From assembly GCA_016176845.1 (NCBI GenBank), contig JACOWJ010000029.1:19335-83334 (forward strand): a stretch of 64,000 nucleotides of DNA. Direction: 5' to 3'. A model generated the notes under the pieces. The model did not search any database, was not told where the DNA came from, and worked only from the letters and a program-made list of their open reading frames with translations. Shown piece after piece: positions 1 through 8,723 of this stretch (position 1 is the stretch's first letter; each line of letters opens with the position of its first letter). The DNA is from Nitrospinota bacterium. Lineage in GTDB: Bacteria; 2-12-FULL-45-22; JACOWJ01. A program made the translations under genes and the position numbers.

Positions 1-291
1 CAAGCGGAACAAATGCCGTAACCGTCCAGGAATCTCGGATGCCCGGCAGTCAGGCAACGGAAAACAAAGAACACAATACCGTTCATCGGCTCGAATCCGC
101 TCCCAAAAATCTGTCACATTGATGGTGATAAAAGTCGATTGGCGTGCTCGGCACAAGAGATCAGGGATTGCATCGTCTTTAATGACTGTCCCAGGCCGAA
201 GTTCCGTGATATCTAAGACTCGCCCTCGATACCAGTGATCAATTCCTTCGATTACCCCGGTTCCTAGCAACTGCTCATCGACCACAATCAT
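1..291 (-). CDS. DUF5615-like (PIN-like) toxin candidate, 3' end beyond window
   Basis: Translating the minus strand from an ATG at 291 gives an open frame to the window edge, beginning MIVVDEQLLGTGVIEGI and containing ITINVTDFWERI. An early Asp-Glu after a short strand and a later T-D-F motif are the acidic landmarks of DUF5615 PIN-like proteins, presumed RNases. The start overlaps the stop of the DUF433 gene by four bases (ATGA), so the two are translationally coupled. DUF433-DUF5615 pairs are commonly listed as toxin-antitoxin-like modules; toxicity here is inference. The C-terminus is missing because the window starts inside the gene. Confidence 0.7.
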   Translation of the reverse strand, partial: MIVVDEQLLGTGVIEGIDHWYRGRVLDITELRPGTVIKDDAIPDLLCRARQSTFITINVTDFWERIRADERYCVLCFPLPDCRASEIPGRLRHLFRL

Positions 292-572
292 GTGGTCGGC
301 TCGGGAGTAAGTGCCTCACGCACCAAAGCATCAGCGGCTAAGCGCAATGCTTCTTCAAGGGCTTCTCTGGGGACACGCCCACGATATCCGGTCACAATCT
401 CTTCTATTGTCTCCCCCGCGCCCAAACGTTCCAGCACTCCTGCTACCTCAATACGGGTATACTTAAAGGTGGGGCGACCACCACACACACCAGGTGCGGA
501 GACAATATATTCTCCAAGGGGATAATAGCTGTAAGGTTCATTCCCAACGATTTCTTTTTTGAGTCCTCTCAT
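288..572 (-). CDS. DUF433 domain protein (antitoxin-like)
   Basis: A 94-residue protein with the DUF433 core: GGRPTFKYTRIEV followed by a G-x-T-IEEI segment and a helical end (residues about 30-85). DUF433 is a small winged-helix-like domain found as the upstream partner of DUF5615 PIN-like proteins, where it is thought to neutralise and autoregulate. It overlaps the downstream partner by four bases. The family and pairing are visible in the sequence; an antitoxin role is family knowledge and untested here. Confidence 0.75.
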   Translation of the reverse strand: MRGLKKEIVGNEPYSYYPLGEYIVSAPGVCGGRPTFKYTRIEVAGVLERLGAGETIEEIVTGYRGRVPREALEEALRLAADALVREALTPEPTT

Positions 573-960
573 AAGATGGTCTCCTTGTTACCATTATGGA
601 TCTCTTGCGGATACGCTTAAAAACCAGGCGTGCCAGAATAAGTCTACCACAAGATCAACGGGCCCTCCATCGGCAATTTGGGCTCCAAGGAAAGGTGAGG
701 CCTGAAGGGAACCAGGTCCATTCCCGAAAGGGAGAGGTGAGACCGGGGCAGGTTTTGGGGCCCGGTCTCATACGCATAATTGCCTGGTGGGACGTAAGCG
801 CCCGGTCCCTCAAGCTCTTGGTCATATTTGCATTCGCATAGGCCTCACCTCCTCGGGTGCCCGTGGCTCTCGGTACAACCTTTGACTGTCTATTTGGCCC
901 CCTTCTCCCTTGCCTTTTCGGTCAAGAGGAGCCTGTCGGCAGCTTTGAGGGCCCAGGCTC
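573..960. other. gene-free stretch with a decayed duplicate
   Basis: No convincing gene. Around 590-720 the DNA resembles 5040-5185; both share the 16-base core AGTCTACCACAAGATC and a following AGG..GAGGCCTGAAGG-like run. Each lies downstream, on the minus strand, of a copy of the same secreted-protein gene, so this looks like the tail of a segmental duplication. On the minus strand a short frame reads GPVDLVVDLF, perhaps the end of a lost gene. A GAGACC/GGTCTC hairpin element is listed separately. Confidence 0.4.
739..809. repeat. GAGACC...GGTCTC hairpin element, copy 1
   Basis: GAGACCGGG (739-747) pairs with CCCGGTCTC (761-769); about 19 bases later comes GGGACGTAAGCGCCCGGTCCC. Two relatives at 2330-2408 and 4436-4511 share the outer stem and the GGGANGTAAGCG-like box at similar spacing, each beyond the stop of a minus-strand gene or pseudogene. 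Identity unknown; a structured RNA or a mobile hairpin are both possible. Confidence 0.5.
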
Positions 961-2010
961 TTACGGTCCGATCTCCAGGGCAAACGGCAGCTCCAGGCCT
1001 GGGGGTGGGCCTTCTGCGGGTGCGGAGCCTGGAGGGGAGAGCCGGAAGGACTTGGAGTCGAAGTCAAAGTTGAAGAAGTAGCCGATCGAGCTGTAGTGGG
1101 TACCTTCGATAAAATAGGACCCCAGGGGCTCGCTGCCGGTGAAGGTGTAGCGGAGGATCTCCCCCGAGAAGGATGTCCCTGGAGAGACGTGTACATTGGC
1201 CATATTGAGGATGTTCAGATAGGAGTCTTTCACTCCCGGCCCTGGCGGCGGGACGCGAACGTAAGCCTTGGCGTCGAAGTCTAGCGATAGCGGGCCATCG
1301 TGGTTGACGGTGGCCGAGAGCACCAGCGTCTCCCCAGGCCGGAAGCTGGTCTGGTTCAGGCTGAGCTGGATGGTGGGCATCTTAACCACCTCAAGGATTT
1401 GCACCTGAGCACTGGAACTGGAGAACCCCTGGTCTTTCATCAGGAGTGTGAGGGGGATGTCCTGGTGGCACTGCCAACCCATCTCGTAGAGCCAGCCGGA
1501 GTCCGGAGGGGCTTCCTTGAAGGAAGCAAATTTGAAGGCGCCCCACCGCAAAAGACGAGCGTTTGCGCCGAATAGAGCGAACTGATCGAATGCCGGATGC
1601 AGTCGGTCGTTCTCGTTGGTGAGGAAATTGAAGCAGAGACTCACCGCTACCTCATCGCCAGGGTTAATGGAGAAGGGCTGGCGCAGAAGGCTGATGTCGA
1701 AGACATAAAGGGATGACCCAGGAATTGCCCCCACGCCAGTAGTCAGCAGGGCAAAGTGGGCACTGCCGTCGGGCGAGCCGATGGAGCCCACATTGTTCAC
1801 CACCCGGACATCTCCTCCAGGGGTAAACCCGTCCAGGGTGCCCGTCTCGAAGTCGAAGTTGGGGTTGATGGGCGTGCCGTTGACCTTCAGCGCGAAGTTG
1901 TCGATCAGGACGGCCGAATCGGTCTCGTCCGCCCGGGCTGAGGGTTGAAGAAGAAAAAAGAGGATGGCCACTAATGTGACCGCCATCTTCCACCACTGCT
2001 TTGTCTTCAT
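961..2010 (-). CDS. secreted protein with anchor/carbohydrate-binding-like N-domain
   Basis: A 349-residue exported protein. I chose the start at 2010 because GGAGG sits eight bases upstream and the product then opens with a classic signal peptide (MKTKQWWKM, hydrophobic core, cleavage near SARA-DE). Residues about 30-190 form a beta-rich module with FETGTLDGF and GSIGSPDGSAHFALLTTG, like choice-of-anchor or lectin-like domains. The C-terminal about 130 residues (LSLNQTSFRPGETL onward) resemble the C-terminal domain of the neighbouring propeller protein. A truncated paralogue of the N-domain lies at 5185-5645. Function unknown; likely cell surface or secreted. Confidence 0.7.
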   Translation of the reverse strand: MKTKQWWKMAVTLVAILFFLLQPSARADETDSAVLIDNFALKVNGTPINPNFDFETGTLDGFTPGGDVRVVNNVGSIGSPDGSAHFALLTTGVGAIPGSSLYVFDISLLRQPFSINPGDEVAVSLCFNFLTNENDRLHPAFDQFALFGANARLLRWGAFKFASFKEAPPDSGWLYEMGWQCHQDIPLTLLMKDQGFSSSSAQVQILEVVKMPTIQLSLNQTSFRPGETLVLSATVNHDGPLSLDFDAKAYVRVPPPGPGVKDSYLNILNMANVHVSPGTSFSGEILRYTFTGSEPLGSYFIEGTHYSSIGYFFNFDFDSKSFRLSPPGSAPAEGPPPGLELPFALEIGP

Positions 2011-2065
2011 TGCCTTTTCCTCCATAACCTTGATCGTGGATCGTGTAGGAATTTCCATTTTTTTC

Positions 2066-2139
2066 AGATTCCTCGGTCGCTATCGCTCCCTCGGAATGAC
2101 AGCCGTACAACCTGTCATTCCGGGCGAAGCGAGGAATCT
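2066..2139. repeat. AGATTCCTCG...CGAGGAATCT hairpin
   Basis: Imperfect inverted repeat of about 74 bp: AGATTCCTCGGTCGC with GGAATGACAG on the left, CTGTCATTCC and GCGAGGAATCT on the right. Same design as the 20340-20407 and 50477-50545 hairpins (AGATTGCTTCG...CAATGAC), a layout common in intergenic DNA of many bacteria. Confidence 0.75.
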
Positions 2140-2201
2140 AAGTCCCAGAAACTGCCCAGGGGGAGGGTTCGCTTTCGGCAATGATCGTCGTTTCGGCCAA
2201 C

Positions 2202-2260
2202 ATTGTCATTTCGAGCGTAGCGAGAAATCTAAGATTTCTCCCTTCGGTCGAAATGACAAT
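2202..2260. repeat. TGTCATTTCGAGCG hairpin
   Basis: Two inverted arms, ATTGTCATTTCGAGCG...GAAATCT and AGATTTC...TCGAAATGACAAT, forming a near-complete palindrome of about 59 bp. No coding capacity. Confidence 0.75.
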
Positions 2261-2329
2261 CCAGGACTCAAGGGTAAACACAACGTAGGTGGCCGAAACG
2301 AAAATCATAGCCTCGCTTTCCCCATGGGT

Positions 2330-2408
2330 GCGAGACCAGAAACCGGTTTCCCGGCTCCGGTCTCGCGCGCATCGGGGCCCGACGGGGAGTAAACGCCGGG
2401 CTTCTCAG
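2330..2408. repeat. GAGACC...GGTCTC hairpin element, copy 2
   Basis: GCGAGACC (2330-2337) pairs with GGTCTCGC (2359-2366), then GACGGGGAGTAAACGCCGGG at 2381-2400. It begins 35 bases beyond the stop of the propeller gene on the minus strand. See copies at 739 and 4436. Confidence 0.5.
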
Positions 2409-2442
2409 CCCCTAAAATGCCCGTGGGCGACCAGGGGCGTGG

Positions 2443-4008
2443 TCAGGGAAGCACGTTGAAAGGCTTGCTGCCCATGCACAGCTCCTCCCGGGTGATAATA
2501 TTATTGATCCGGAGGCCGAACTCGTAAGAGCCAGTGGGCATAGGTGGAAGCGACAGGTTCAGGAAGTTGAAGGTCTGGTCGAGGCTGGCCGGGAGGCCGA
2601 CGCTATTGGAACCCGCCATATCCAGCAGTGAGGTCAGGTTCCCGGGAGGGACCGCGGGGGTCTTGAGCCAGATGGCCGCCTCGAACTTCCAGTTGCCTCC
2701 TCCCGGAGGCGTCTGGGGAGGGGTGAGGACGCGCACGTCCAGCTTCAAGGGATCGCCGATCCGGAAGTTGTCCTGGTTGAGCAAGAGGGCGGCGCATGGC
2801 TTGACCGGCAGGCCCGTCAGGATGATCCCGTAGACATCGGGGTTGCCGTTGCGATGGTCGCCCCAGGCCACCAGGAAGCGCTTGTTGGCCGAATCGTAGG
2901 CAGTGGAAGGGACGTCCTGGGTGTCGGGGGCGGTGGAGAGAGGGGCGTTAATGCCGGCCAGGCTCCCATTGGTGTTGACCAACTGCCCGTAAAGGTTGTT
3001 GCTGAAAGTGTTCCACCAGGCTACCAGGAAGCGTTGCCCGGTGGGGTCGAAGGCCAGGCGGGGACCACGGTCATCGCTCTGCTTGCCAGGGACGGAAGAG
3101 AGGGAAAAGGCCGGGCCGAAGGGGCTTCCATCGGCATTGGCCAATTGGCCCTTGATGATGGTGCGGCCAGCGTTGTCGCCCCACCCAGTGGACCAGGCCA
3201 CCAGGAACCGCCGGTTGACCGAATCGTATGCCAGACCAGGCCCCTCGCCCCTCCAACCGCAACAGTCTGGGGAGATCGTGAGGCTGGTGCCAAAGAGCGT
3301 CCCGTTGTTGTTCACCAGCTGTCCTCGGACACCAGGCTGGTCGCAGCATCCTTGGTAAACCGCCAGGAACCGCCCGTTGGAGGGGTCGGCGGCCACGGAA
3401 GGACTCCACTGGCTATCCGGCCCGGTGGCGATGGAGAAGTTGGCGCCCATCAGGCTCCCGTCGGCATTGACCATCTGGCCCCAGATGTCCGCATCGTTGC
3501 CCGCCCCTGAATTATCGTACTGCCAGGCCACCAGGAAGCGCTGGCTGGTCGAGTCGAAGGCTACTGAAGGTCGCTGCTTCTCCCCGGGCGCAGCCCCGCT
3601 GGCGATGAGGATCTCTCCCCCCGAGAGCGTCCCGTCGGGGTTGACCAACTGGCCTTTGATGAAATCGTTGCCCCACCAGTGCCAGACCACCAGGAAGCGG
3701 CGATTGACCGAGTCGTAGGCCACCGCTGGCCAGCCGCCGCCGCAGCAGGTGCCGATCTGAAAGCTGGGGCCGATGGGGGTCCCGTTGGCGTTCAGCAGGA
3801 GGCCCCAAGGGCCCTCATAGACCACCAGGTAGCGCTGGCTGGCCGGGTCAAAGGCCACAGCGGGGCTCCACGTATGCTCGGGTCCGGTGAGGATGGGAAA
3901 CTCCTCCCCCACCGCCCCAAACCCCAGGTCTGGCCCAAGCCACTGGGCCAGGAGCAGCGTCATTCCCAGGATGATTGCCCACGTTCCTTTCCGCTCTCTC
4001 CGTTCCAT
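2443..4008 (-). CDS. secreted seven-bladed beta-propeller-like repeat protein
   Basis: A 521-residue exported protein: signal peptide in the first 35 residues (hydrophobic AIILGMTLLLAQWLG), then seven units with the signature FDxxxxRFLVxW (AFDPASQRYLVVY, AYDSVNRRFLVVW, AFDSTSQRFLVAW and so on), each followed by GQLVNxDG. Seven repeats of about 55 residues suggest a seven-bladed propeller. After residue about 400 a beta-sandwich-like domain resembles the C-terminus of the 961-2010 product. The start is supported by GAGGAG upstream of the ATG. Likely surface-exposed or secreted; ligand unknown. No catalytic motif seen. Confidence 0.75.
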   Translation of the reverse strand: MERRERKGTWAIILGMTLLLAQWLGPDLGFGAVGEEFPILTGPEHTWSPAVAFDPASQRYLVVYEGPWGLLLNANGTPIGPSFQIGTCCGGGWPAVAYDSVNRRFLVVWHWWGNDFIKGQLVNPDGTLSGGEILIASGAAPGEKQRPSVAFDSTSQRFLVAWQYDNSGAGNDADIWGQMVNADGSLMGANFSIATGPDSQWSPSVAADPSNGRFLAVYQGCCDQPGVRGQLVNNNGTLFGTSLTISPDCCGWRGEGPGLAYDSVNRRFLVAWSTGWGDNAGRTIIKGQLANADGSPFGPAFSLSSVPGKQSDDRGPRLAFDPTGQRFLVAWWNTFSNNLYGQLVNTNGSLAGINAPLSTAPDTQDVPSTAYDSANKRFLVAWGDHRNGNPDVYGIILTGLPVKPCAALLLNQDNFRIGDPLKLDVRVLTPPQTPPGGGNWKFEAAIWLKTPAVPPGNLTSLLDMAGSNSVGLPASLDQTFNFLNLSLPPMPTGSYEFGLRINNIITREELCMGSKPFNVLP

Positions 4009-4205
4009 GATCCTGTGCTCCTCTGCGTACTCGCATGCTGGTTGCTGTCAGATCTTTTCCCACCCGCCCCTTGCCGGCCTGAAGCTCATTTCCCCATAGG
4101 CCTCACCTCCTTTACAGCCACAATCCACCCCCGCAACTTCCCACGCTCTCTCATGGTGATCTCCTTGTCCCTTGTCTCCTGGCTGCTTTTGCTCAAGGGC
4201 GCTGA

Positions 4206-4430
4206 ATGAGTGAAGAGACTTTTGTAGGCTCCCTCTGCATCTTCGCCATCGCCTATCGCTACTACTCGGCCTTTTTGGCCAGCAAGGTGGCCGTGCTGGA
4301 TGATTCCCGGCCGACGCCGGCCCATACCCGGTACGATGGGCACAATTACGTCCCCACGAGCAAATGGGTGCTCTTCGGCCACCACTTTGCGGCCATTACC
4401 GGAGCCGGTCCCCTCATCGATCCCGTAAGG
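4206..4430 (+). pseudogene. cstA: remnant of carbon starvation protein CstA N-terminal region
   Basis: The plus strand encodes a stretch with [20 protein letters not shown] and [18 protein letters not shown], diagnostic of CstA, a peptide/pyruvate transporter of about 500-700 residues. Only about 70 residues remain; the transmembrane remainder is absent and the frame runs into unrelated DNA near 4430. A decayed fragment, not a gene. The small minus-strand frame at 4086-4154 (22 residues, AAGGAG before its ATG) lies just before it and I cannot assign it. Confidence 0.8.
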
Positions 4431-4435
4431 AAGAA

Positions 4436-4511
4436 GAGACCGAGGAGAGGTCTTCCTGCCCCGGTCTCGTGGGGAGAAGGAGGGCCGATGGGAGGTAAGC
4501 GTCTGGGGACC
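4436..4511. repeat. GAGACC...GGTCTC hairpin element, copy 3
   Basis: GAGACC at 4436-4441 and GGTCTC at 4463-4468, then GGGAGGTAAGCGTCTGGGGACC at about 4490-4511. It begins 17 bases beyond the stop of the Uma2 remnant on the minus strand. Confidence 0.5.
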
Positions 4512-4527
4512 CAGGACGCCAGGGGAC

Positions 4528-4989
4528 TCATTGGGACAGTTCACCAAACTGTTGCCGATAGCGGGCCAACAGGGCCTCCAGCTCCTTCTCCCGTCGCTGT
4601 GCTTCCTATACCTGCTGCTGTGCTTCATTTTATCGCTGCTGTGCTCTCCGAGATCAGCTCGATCACCACATCGGGCCCTTTGCCCTCCTGCCAGACCACC
4701 CAGCTCTTGTGCTCACGCCTGGGAACGCCCGGCACCACAAAGAAATCGGGCCCCCGGAAGTCCCGGTTGCGCACCTGCTCCAGGCTGAAGTAGACGAACA
4801 TGTTGCCGCCGACGAAAACGTCTTGTCGGTCGGTCCACAAAAGGAGCACGGGATACATCAGCAGGTCGAGCTGAAGGACATGTCGCTGGGTTTCCATGGG
4901 AGCTCCATCATCGTAGGAAGTTCGTCCTCCGTGGGGGGCCATTCCACATCGACCATGACGGGTTCAACCAGAGTCAGCTCTTTTTCCAT
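4528..4989 (-). pseudogene. Uma2 family (DUF820) nuclease-like pseudogene
   Basis: Starts at ATG 4989 after an AGAGGTGAG site with MEKELTLVEPVMVDVEWPPT, typical of Uma2 proteins. Around 4910-4925 the frame shifts; the next frame continues with [31 protein letters not shown] and [14 protein letters not shown], and reaches [10 protein letters not shown]. It then hits a stop and the middle of the domain is gone. The usual coiled-coil tail survives in yet another frame ([20 protein letters not shown], stop at 4528). So one frameshift and at least one internal deletion: dead. Uma2 proteins belong to the restriction-endonuclease-like fold. Confidence 0.8.
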
Positions 4990-5184
4990 GGCTCTCACCT
5001 CTCTGTCAGGGCTATCCGGCCACCCAAAACGCTTCTCGGATGGCTTGGCTCCATGCGGTATGAAGACCGCGCGCTCTTAAAAGTTAGGCCTACCGAGACA
5101 AGTCTACCACAAGATCGATAGGACCTCTTACCAGCGATCGTTGCCCTGGAGGCGAGATGAGGCCTGGAGGAAGTAAGGGCGGCC

Positions 5185-5645
5185 TCAGGCCGAAGGGCCG
5201 GTCTTCCCGAGATATCGCAGGCATTTCCAGCCCGTTTCGTAGAGCCATCCAGAGTCCGGCGGGGCGTTCTTGAAGAAGGCAGCGAGAGAGCTTTTCTGGT
5301 TAAAAAACACCCCGGTCTGCAAGACTTTGATGTTTCCAGGAGAATTGATGCTGATCATGAACCAATCATTTCCTGGATGTTGGAGGTCGGTCTCGTTGGT
5401 GAGAAAGTCGTAGCAGAAACTGAGCGTCACCTCGTCCCCGGGGTGGATGGAGAAGGGCTCAGCCAAAATGCTGAGGTCGAAGAGATAGGGATCCGCCAGG
5501 GGCAGCACCCCGACGCCGGTGGTCAGAAAGGCGAAGTGGGCGCTGCCATCGGGCGAGCCAATGGAGCCCACATTGTTTACCACCTGGACGTCTCCTCCAA
5601 CAGAGAACCCGTCCAGGGTGCCCGTTTCAAAGTCGAAATTCCCAT
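5185..5645 (-). pseudogene. 5'-truncated paralogue of the 961-2010 secreted protein
   Basis: From about 5645 down, the minus strand reads NFDFETGTLDGF, GDVQVVNNVGSIGSPDGSAH and PPDSGWLYETGWKC, closely matching the N-domain of the 961-2010 product. It lacks signal peptide and start codon; the homologous DNA begins only ten or so bases after the stop of the NFACT gene. It ends early with TGPSA and has no C-terminal domain. Probably a duplicated copy cut at its 5' end by a deletion that fused it to the NFACT gene's tail. Confidence 0.8.
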
Positions 5646-5654
5646 ATATTCCCG

Positions 5655-7418
5655 CTATGAGCCAGCCTTTATGCTCACCTCCGGCCGCACCAAGAGGCTC
5701 TTATAGGACGAGACCGTAACCTGCCCGGGCGGGGCCCCGGGGGGCTTGCGGACGTTTTTGGCGGGGGTGTAGAGGACCGGGACCTTGGTGGAACCTTTTC
5801 CCTTGCTGAAGTAAGCAGCCACCTGCGCCGCTTCCAGCAGGGTCCGTTCGGGAACCTCTCCGGCAGCCTTCCTCCGGATCAAGACGTGGGAGCCCGGGAG
5901 TCCCTGCGCGTGGAGCCAGAGGTCTTCCGGCCTGGCGACAGACCGCAGGAGCCAATCGTTTCCCCGGTTGCTCTTGCCGCAAAGGATCTCCCAGCCCTCC
6001 GAGGAAGTGAACCGGCGGCACCACTGGGCAAGCTGCGCCTGGCGGGCCGACGGAGCTCCCGGAGGGTGCGCCGGGGCGGGTCCCGAGCCGGAAGCAGGCG
6101 CGCGCTTTGCGATGCGCGAGGGGGGTTTCGCGTCAGAGAGGGGCTTCCACTTGAGGCTCTCCCGCACCTCCTCCTGGAGCAGGGAAAGGGCCTCCAAATC
6201 TTCGGCCTCCTCGACCTGGTAGAGGAGCCCCTCGACATACTCCAGCTCGGTCCGGGTCTGAGACTGGAGCTCGGCCACCCGGTCCAGGCCGTTCCTGGCC
6301 TTCCGGTACTTCTTGTAATAAGCCTCGGCGTTCTCCCGGGCCGAGAGCCGGACGTCCAGCGGCACTTCGATCTCCTCCATCTCGGGGGAGTAGTAGTTGA
6401 CCAGCCGGGCCGAGGGAGCGCCCTTGGTCACGGCGGCCTGTTGGGAGACGAGGAGGTCGGCGTGCTCCTTGAGCCTCAGGTAACCCTCGAGTTTGCGGTG
6501 GTCCCCCTCCAGGTTCTCCAGCTTGCGGTGACGGCGCTTCTTTTCCTTTTCCAGGAAGCGCTGCAGCTCCTTCAGGCCCTCCCGGAGGGCCTCCTCTTGC
6601 AGGCAGGGCCAGTAAAAGGCGTCGGCCGCCCGGTTCATCTCCTCGAAGAGCTGCCGGTCCACCCGGGGAAGGTGCAGGAGGTCAAAGGCACAGAGGGCCG
6701 CCTTTCCCTCGGGAAGCCGGATGATCTGGGGGACGAAGGGCCCTTGCAGGTAGCGGGCGCGCCACTGCTCAAGGGTTTCCCAGAGGAGCTCTAACCCCTC
6801 CGAGGCGTTCAGCTCCACCAACTCCCGTGTCAGGAGGGGGCCCATCCCCAGCAGGGAGAGAATGGACGCTTGGGGATGCTGCTGCAGGGATTCCCGCTCC
6901 AGTTGGGCCAGGCTCATCCGGGAGGGAGGGGGCGGCATCGGCCGGTACTTCTCCCCGGGCAAGATCGGCCGGATGGGGCTCTCCTGGGGGGAGAGATGCC
7001 TCAGGGCCTCCAGAATGGTCCGGTCCTCATCGGTAATCAGGATGTTGCTGTGGCGACCCACGATCTCCACGATCAGGTGAAACGTCTCCAACTTCCCATC
7101 GGCGTCTTTCCTCTGGTAGACTTGGGTGAGGACCCGGTCAAAAGGGGTGAGCTGGATGTCCACCAGCCGCGCCCCCGACAGGTGGCTGCGCAGGTAGGCG
7201 GCGAAGCGAAGGGGAGATGGCGGGTAGAGGGGCTTGTGCTCGGTGAGGTGAACGCGGCCCATCTCCGGGTCCACCGAGAGATAGAGCCGCTTCTCCCCGC
7301 GCCCCCAGAAATAGATCACCAGGTCGTTCTCGTTGACCTGGTAGACCTTGGAGACCAGGCTGTAGATCAGTCGTTCCTTAAGCTCCTCGACGATCGCTTT
7401 GAGGACGAAGATATCCAC
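5655..7418 (-). CDS. NFACT RNA-binding protein (RqcH/Rqc2-like)
   Basis: 587 residues. N-terminal NFACT-N domain (about 1-220) with MDIFVLKAIVEELKERL, a DPEMGRVHLT segment and LPGEKYRPMPPP; a charged coiled-coil middle (about 280-430, RFLEKEKKRRHRKLENLEGD); and a C-terminal NFACT-R domain (about 465-580) with GRGNDWL-like NRGNDWLLRSVARPEDLWLH and PGSHVLIRR. This is the full architecture of bacterial RqcH, which binds stalled 50S-peptidyl-tRNA complexes and adds alanine tails for degradation; older names are FbpA or fibronectin-binding. The linker 435-465 is Pro/Ala/Ser rich. Stop lies next to the secreted-protein remnant. Confidence 0.9.
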   Translation of the reverse strand: MDIFVLKAIVEELKERLIYSLVSKVYQVNENDLVIYFWGRGEKRLYLSVDPEMGRVHLTEHKPLYPPSPLRFAAYLRSHLSGARLVDIQLTPFDRVLTQVYQRKDADGKLETFHLIVEIVGRHSNILITDEDRTILEALRHLSPQESPIRPILPGEKYRPMPPPPSRMSLAQLERESLQQHPQASILSLLGMGPLLTRELVELNASEGLELLWETLEQWRARYLQGPFVPQIIRLPEGKAALCAFDLLHLPRVDRQLFEEMNRAADAFYWPCLQEEALREGLKELQRFLEKEKKRRHRKLENLEGDHRKLEGYLRLKEHADLLVSQQAAVTKGAPSARLVNYYSPEMEEIEVPLDVRLSARENAEAYYKKYRKARNGLDRVAELQSQTRTELEYVEGLLYQVEEAEDLEALSLLQEEVRESLKWKPLSDAKPPSRIAKRAPASGSGPAPAHPPGAPSARQAQLAQWCRRFTSSEGWEILCGKSNRGNDWLLRSVARPEDLWLHAQGLPGSHVLIRRKAAGEVPERTLLEAAQVAAYFSKGKGSTKVPVLYTPAKNVRKPPGAPPGQVTVSSYKSLLVRPEVSIKAGS

Positions 7419-7431
7419 CTTTCACCCTTTT

Positions 7432-7506
7432 TTTAAGTTTTAGGTGTTAAGTGTTAAGTGTTAAGTGTTAAGTCCTAACACCTAAAACTTAAAACCTAAA
7501 ACTTAT
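7432..7506. repeat. 7-bp tandem repeat hairpin (TTAAGTG unit)
   Basis: Runs of TTAAGTG and TTTAGGTG on the left and CCTAACA/CCTAAAA-type units on the right form a long hairpin upstream of the NFACT gene. Period 7, as in all tandem repeats of this window. Confidence 0.85.
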
Positions 7507-7562
7507 TAATCTGCGTCTGAGATTATAGGACGGGATGGACCGGGGGGCAACGGGAGGAAAGG

Positions 7563-8711
7563 TTAAAGCTTCACCACCAGCTTCTTGATTGCCAGATCCA
7601 GCCCCTCGAGGGTCAGGGGGTACATGGGGAAGACCTGCCGGGCCATGCGGATGGTGGGATGGTTCCAGAGGCGGAGCGGTTCAGGGTTCAGCCAGACGCA
7701 GTGGGTGAAGTGGTCCGCTACCCGTCTCAGCCAGAGGATGCCCGGCGTCTCGTTCTTATCGATGTACCAGATCGCCCCATGGCGCTGGGTCAACTCCTCG
7801 GTGCCCATGGAGGCGTCTCCTACCAGGATCACCCGGTAGTCTGACTCCAGGGTCCGCAACATCTGGGAGGTATGGTAGGTGGACTTGCGCTCGACATCCA
7901 GATAGATTCTATCGTAAATACAGTTGTGGAAGTAATAATACTTAAAATCCTTAAAATGGGTGGCCGAATGGGCGGCGGAGAAGAGCTGGCTGCAGAGACG
8001 GGAGTATGGGGTCATCGAGCCCCCCACGTCCATCAGGAGCAGGAGCTTCACCGCGTTCTTGCGACTGCGCCGCCAGATGAGCTCCAGCTCCCCGGCGTTG
8101 CGGCTGGTGGCGTCGATCGTCTCCTCCAGAGCAAGCTCGTCCACCGGTCCCTGGCGGTTGAGCTGCCGCAGCCGCTTCAGGGCCAGCTGAAACTGGCGCA
8201 CGTCCAGCGTCACGTCATCCCGGTAGTTCTTAAAGTGGCGCTCTGCGGCCACCTTGACCGCCGAGCGGCGTCCCCCTTCGCCATCCGTCCGGGTCCCCTC
8301 CTCGCCCTGGCCATCATGGCCCCGGGAGGACCTCCCCCCCCGGCCGATCCAGCGATCTCCCCCATCGTGCTGGCCATCCTGCTCCTCAACTTCGAACGCC
8401 CGCTGCATCCGGCGCATCTGGGCCAGCTCTTCCGGGGTGAGGCGAAGGTTGGCGGGGTTGCGCATCCACTCCAACGCCTGCTGAATCAGATCCTCGGAGG
8501 CCTCCACCCCTTTAAAATACTCCTGGAAGGCCAGGTCGTACTGGTCGTAATGGACCTCGCTCTTGACCAGAATGGCGCGGGCCAGGTAGTAGAAGGCCTG
8601 CAGGCTGCTCTGGGCGTAACCGCGGGAAAGGGCCTCCATCAGCGTCATCCACTCGGTGATGGAGACCGGCACCTTCTTCTGGCGCAGCAGGTAAAAGAAA
8701 TCGATGAACAT
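7563..8711 (-). CDS. VWA domain protein partnered with MoxR ATPase (CoxE-like)
   Basis: 382 residues. The N-terminal half is helical (FIDFFYLLRQKKVPVSITEW), followed by an acidic, glycine-rich linker (about 115-155) and a C-terminal von Willebrand A domain with LLLMDVGGSM, a DxGxS-type MIDAS with Gly replacing the usual first Ser position. YRVILVGDASMG supplies a further acidic loop. Such proteins act with MoxR AAA+ ATPases as chaperone-like assembly factors, often for metal cofactor insertion. The gene follows the MoxR gene by 12 bases, so an operon is expected. The molybdenum hydroxylase at 29-33 kb is a conceivable client, but that is inference. Confidence 0.85.
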   Translation of the reverse strand: MFIDFFYLLRQKKVPVSITEWMTLMEALSRGYAQSSLQAFYYLARAILVKSEVHYDQYDLAFQEYFKGVEASEDLIQQALEWMRNPANLRLTPEELAQMRRMQRAFEVEEQDGQHDGGDRWIGRGGRSSRGHDGQGEEGTRTDGEGGRRSAVKVAAERHFKNYRDDVTLDVRQFQLALKRLRQLNRQGPVDELALEETIDATSRNAGELELIWRRSRKNAVKLLLLMDVGGSMTPYSRLCSQLFSAAHSATHFKDFKYYYFHNCIYDRIYLDVERKSTYHTSQMLRTLESDYRVILVGDASMGTEELTQRHGAIWYIDKNETPGILWLRRVADHFTHCVWLNPEPLRLWNHPTIRMARQVFPMYPLTLEGLDLAIKKLVVKL

Positions 8712-8723
8712 TCGCCGTAAACC

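Larger units (their letters stand above)
2011..2442. other. intergenic repeat cluster
   Basis: No gene seen. The stretch holds the 20-base AAATGGAAATTCCTATACGA-type motif in reverse (about 2040-2060), two imperfect hairpins and a GAGACC/GGTCTC element, each listed separately. Confidence 0.5.

Noticed and set aside
596-841. 81-residue plus-strand frame
   Set aside because: No ribosome site or motif; the DNA is better explained as a decayed duplicate and a hairpin element.
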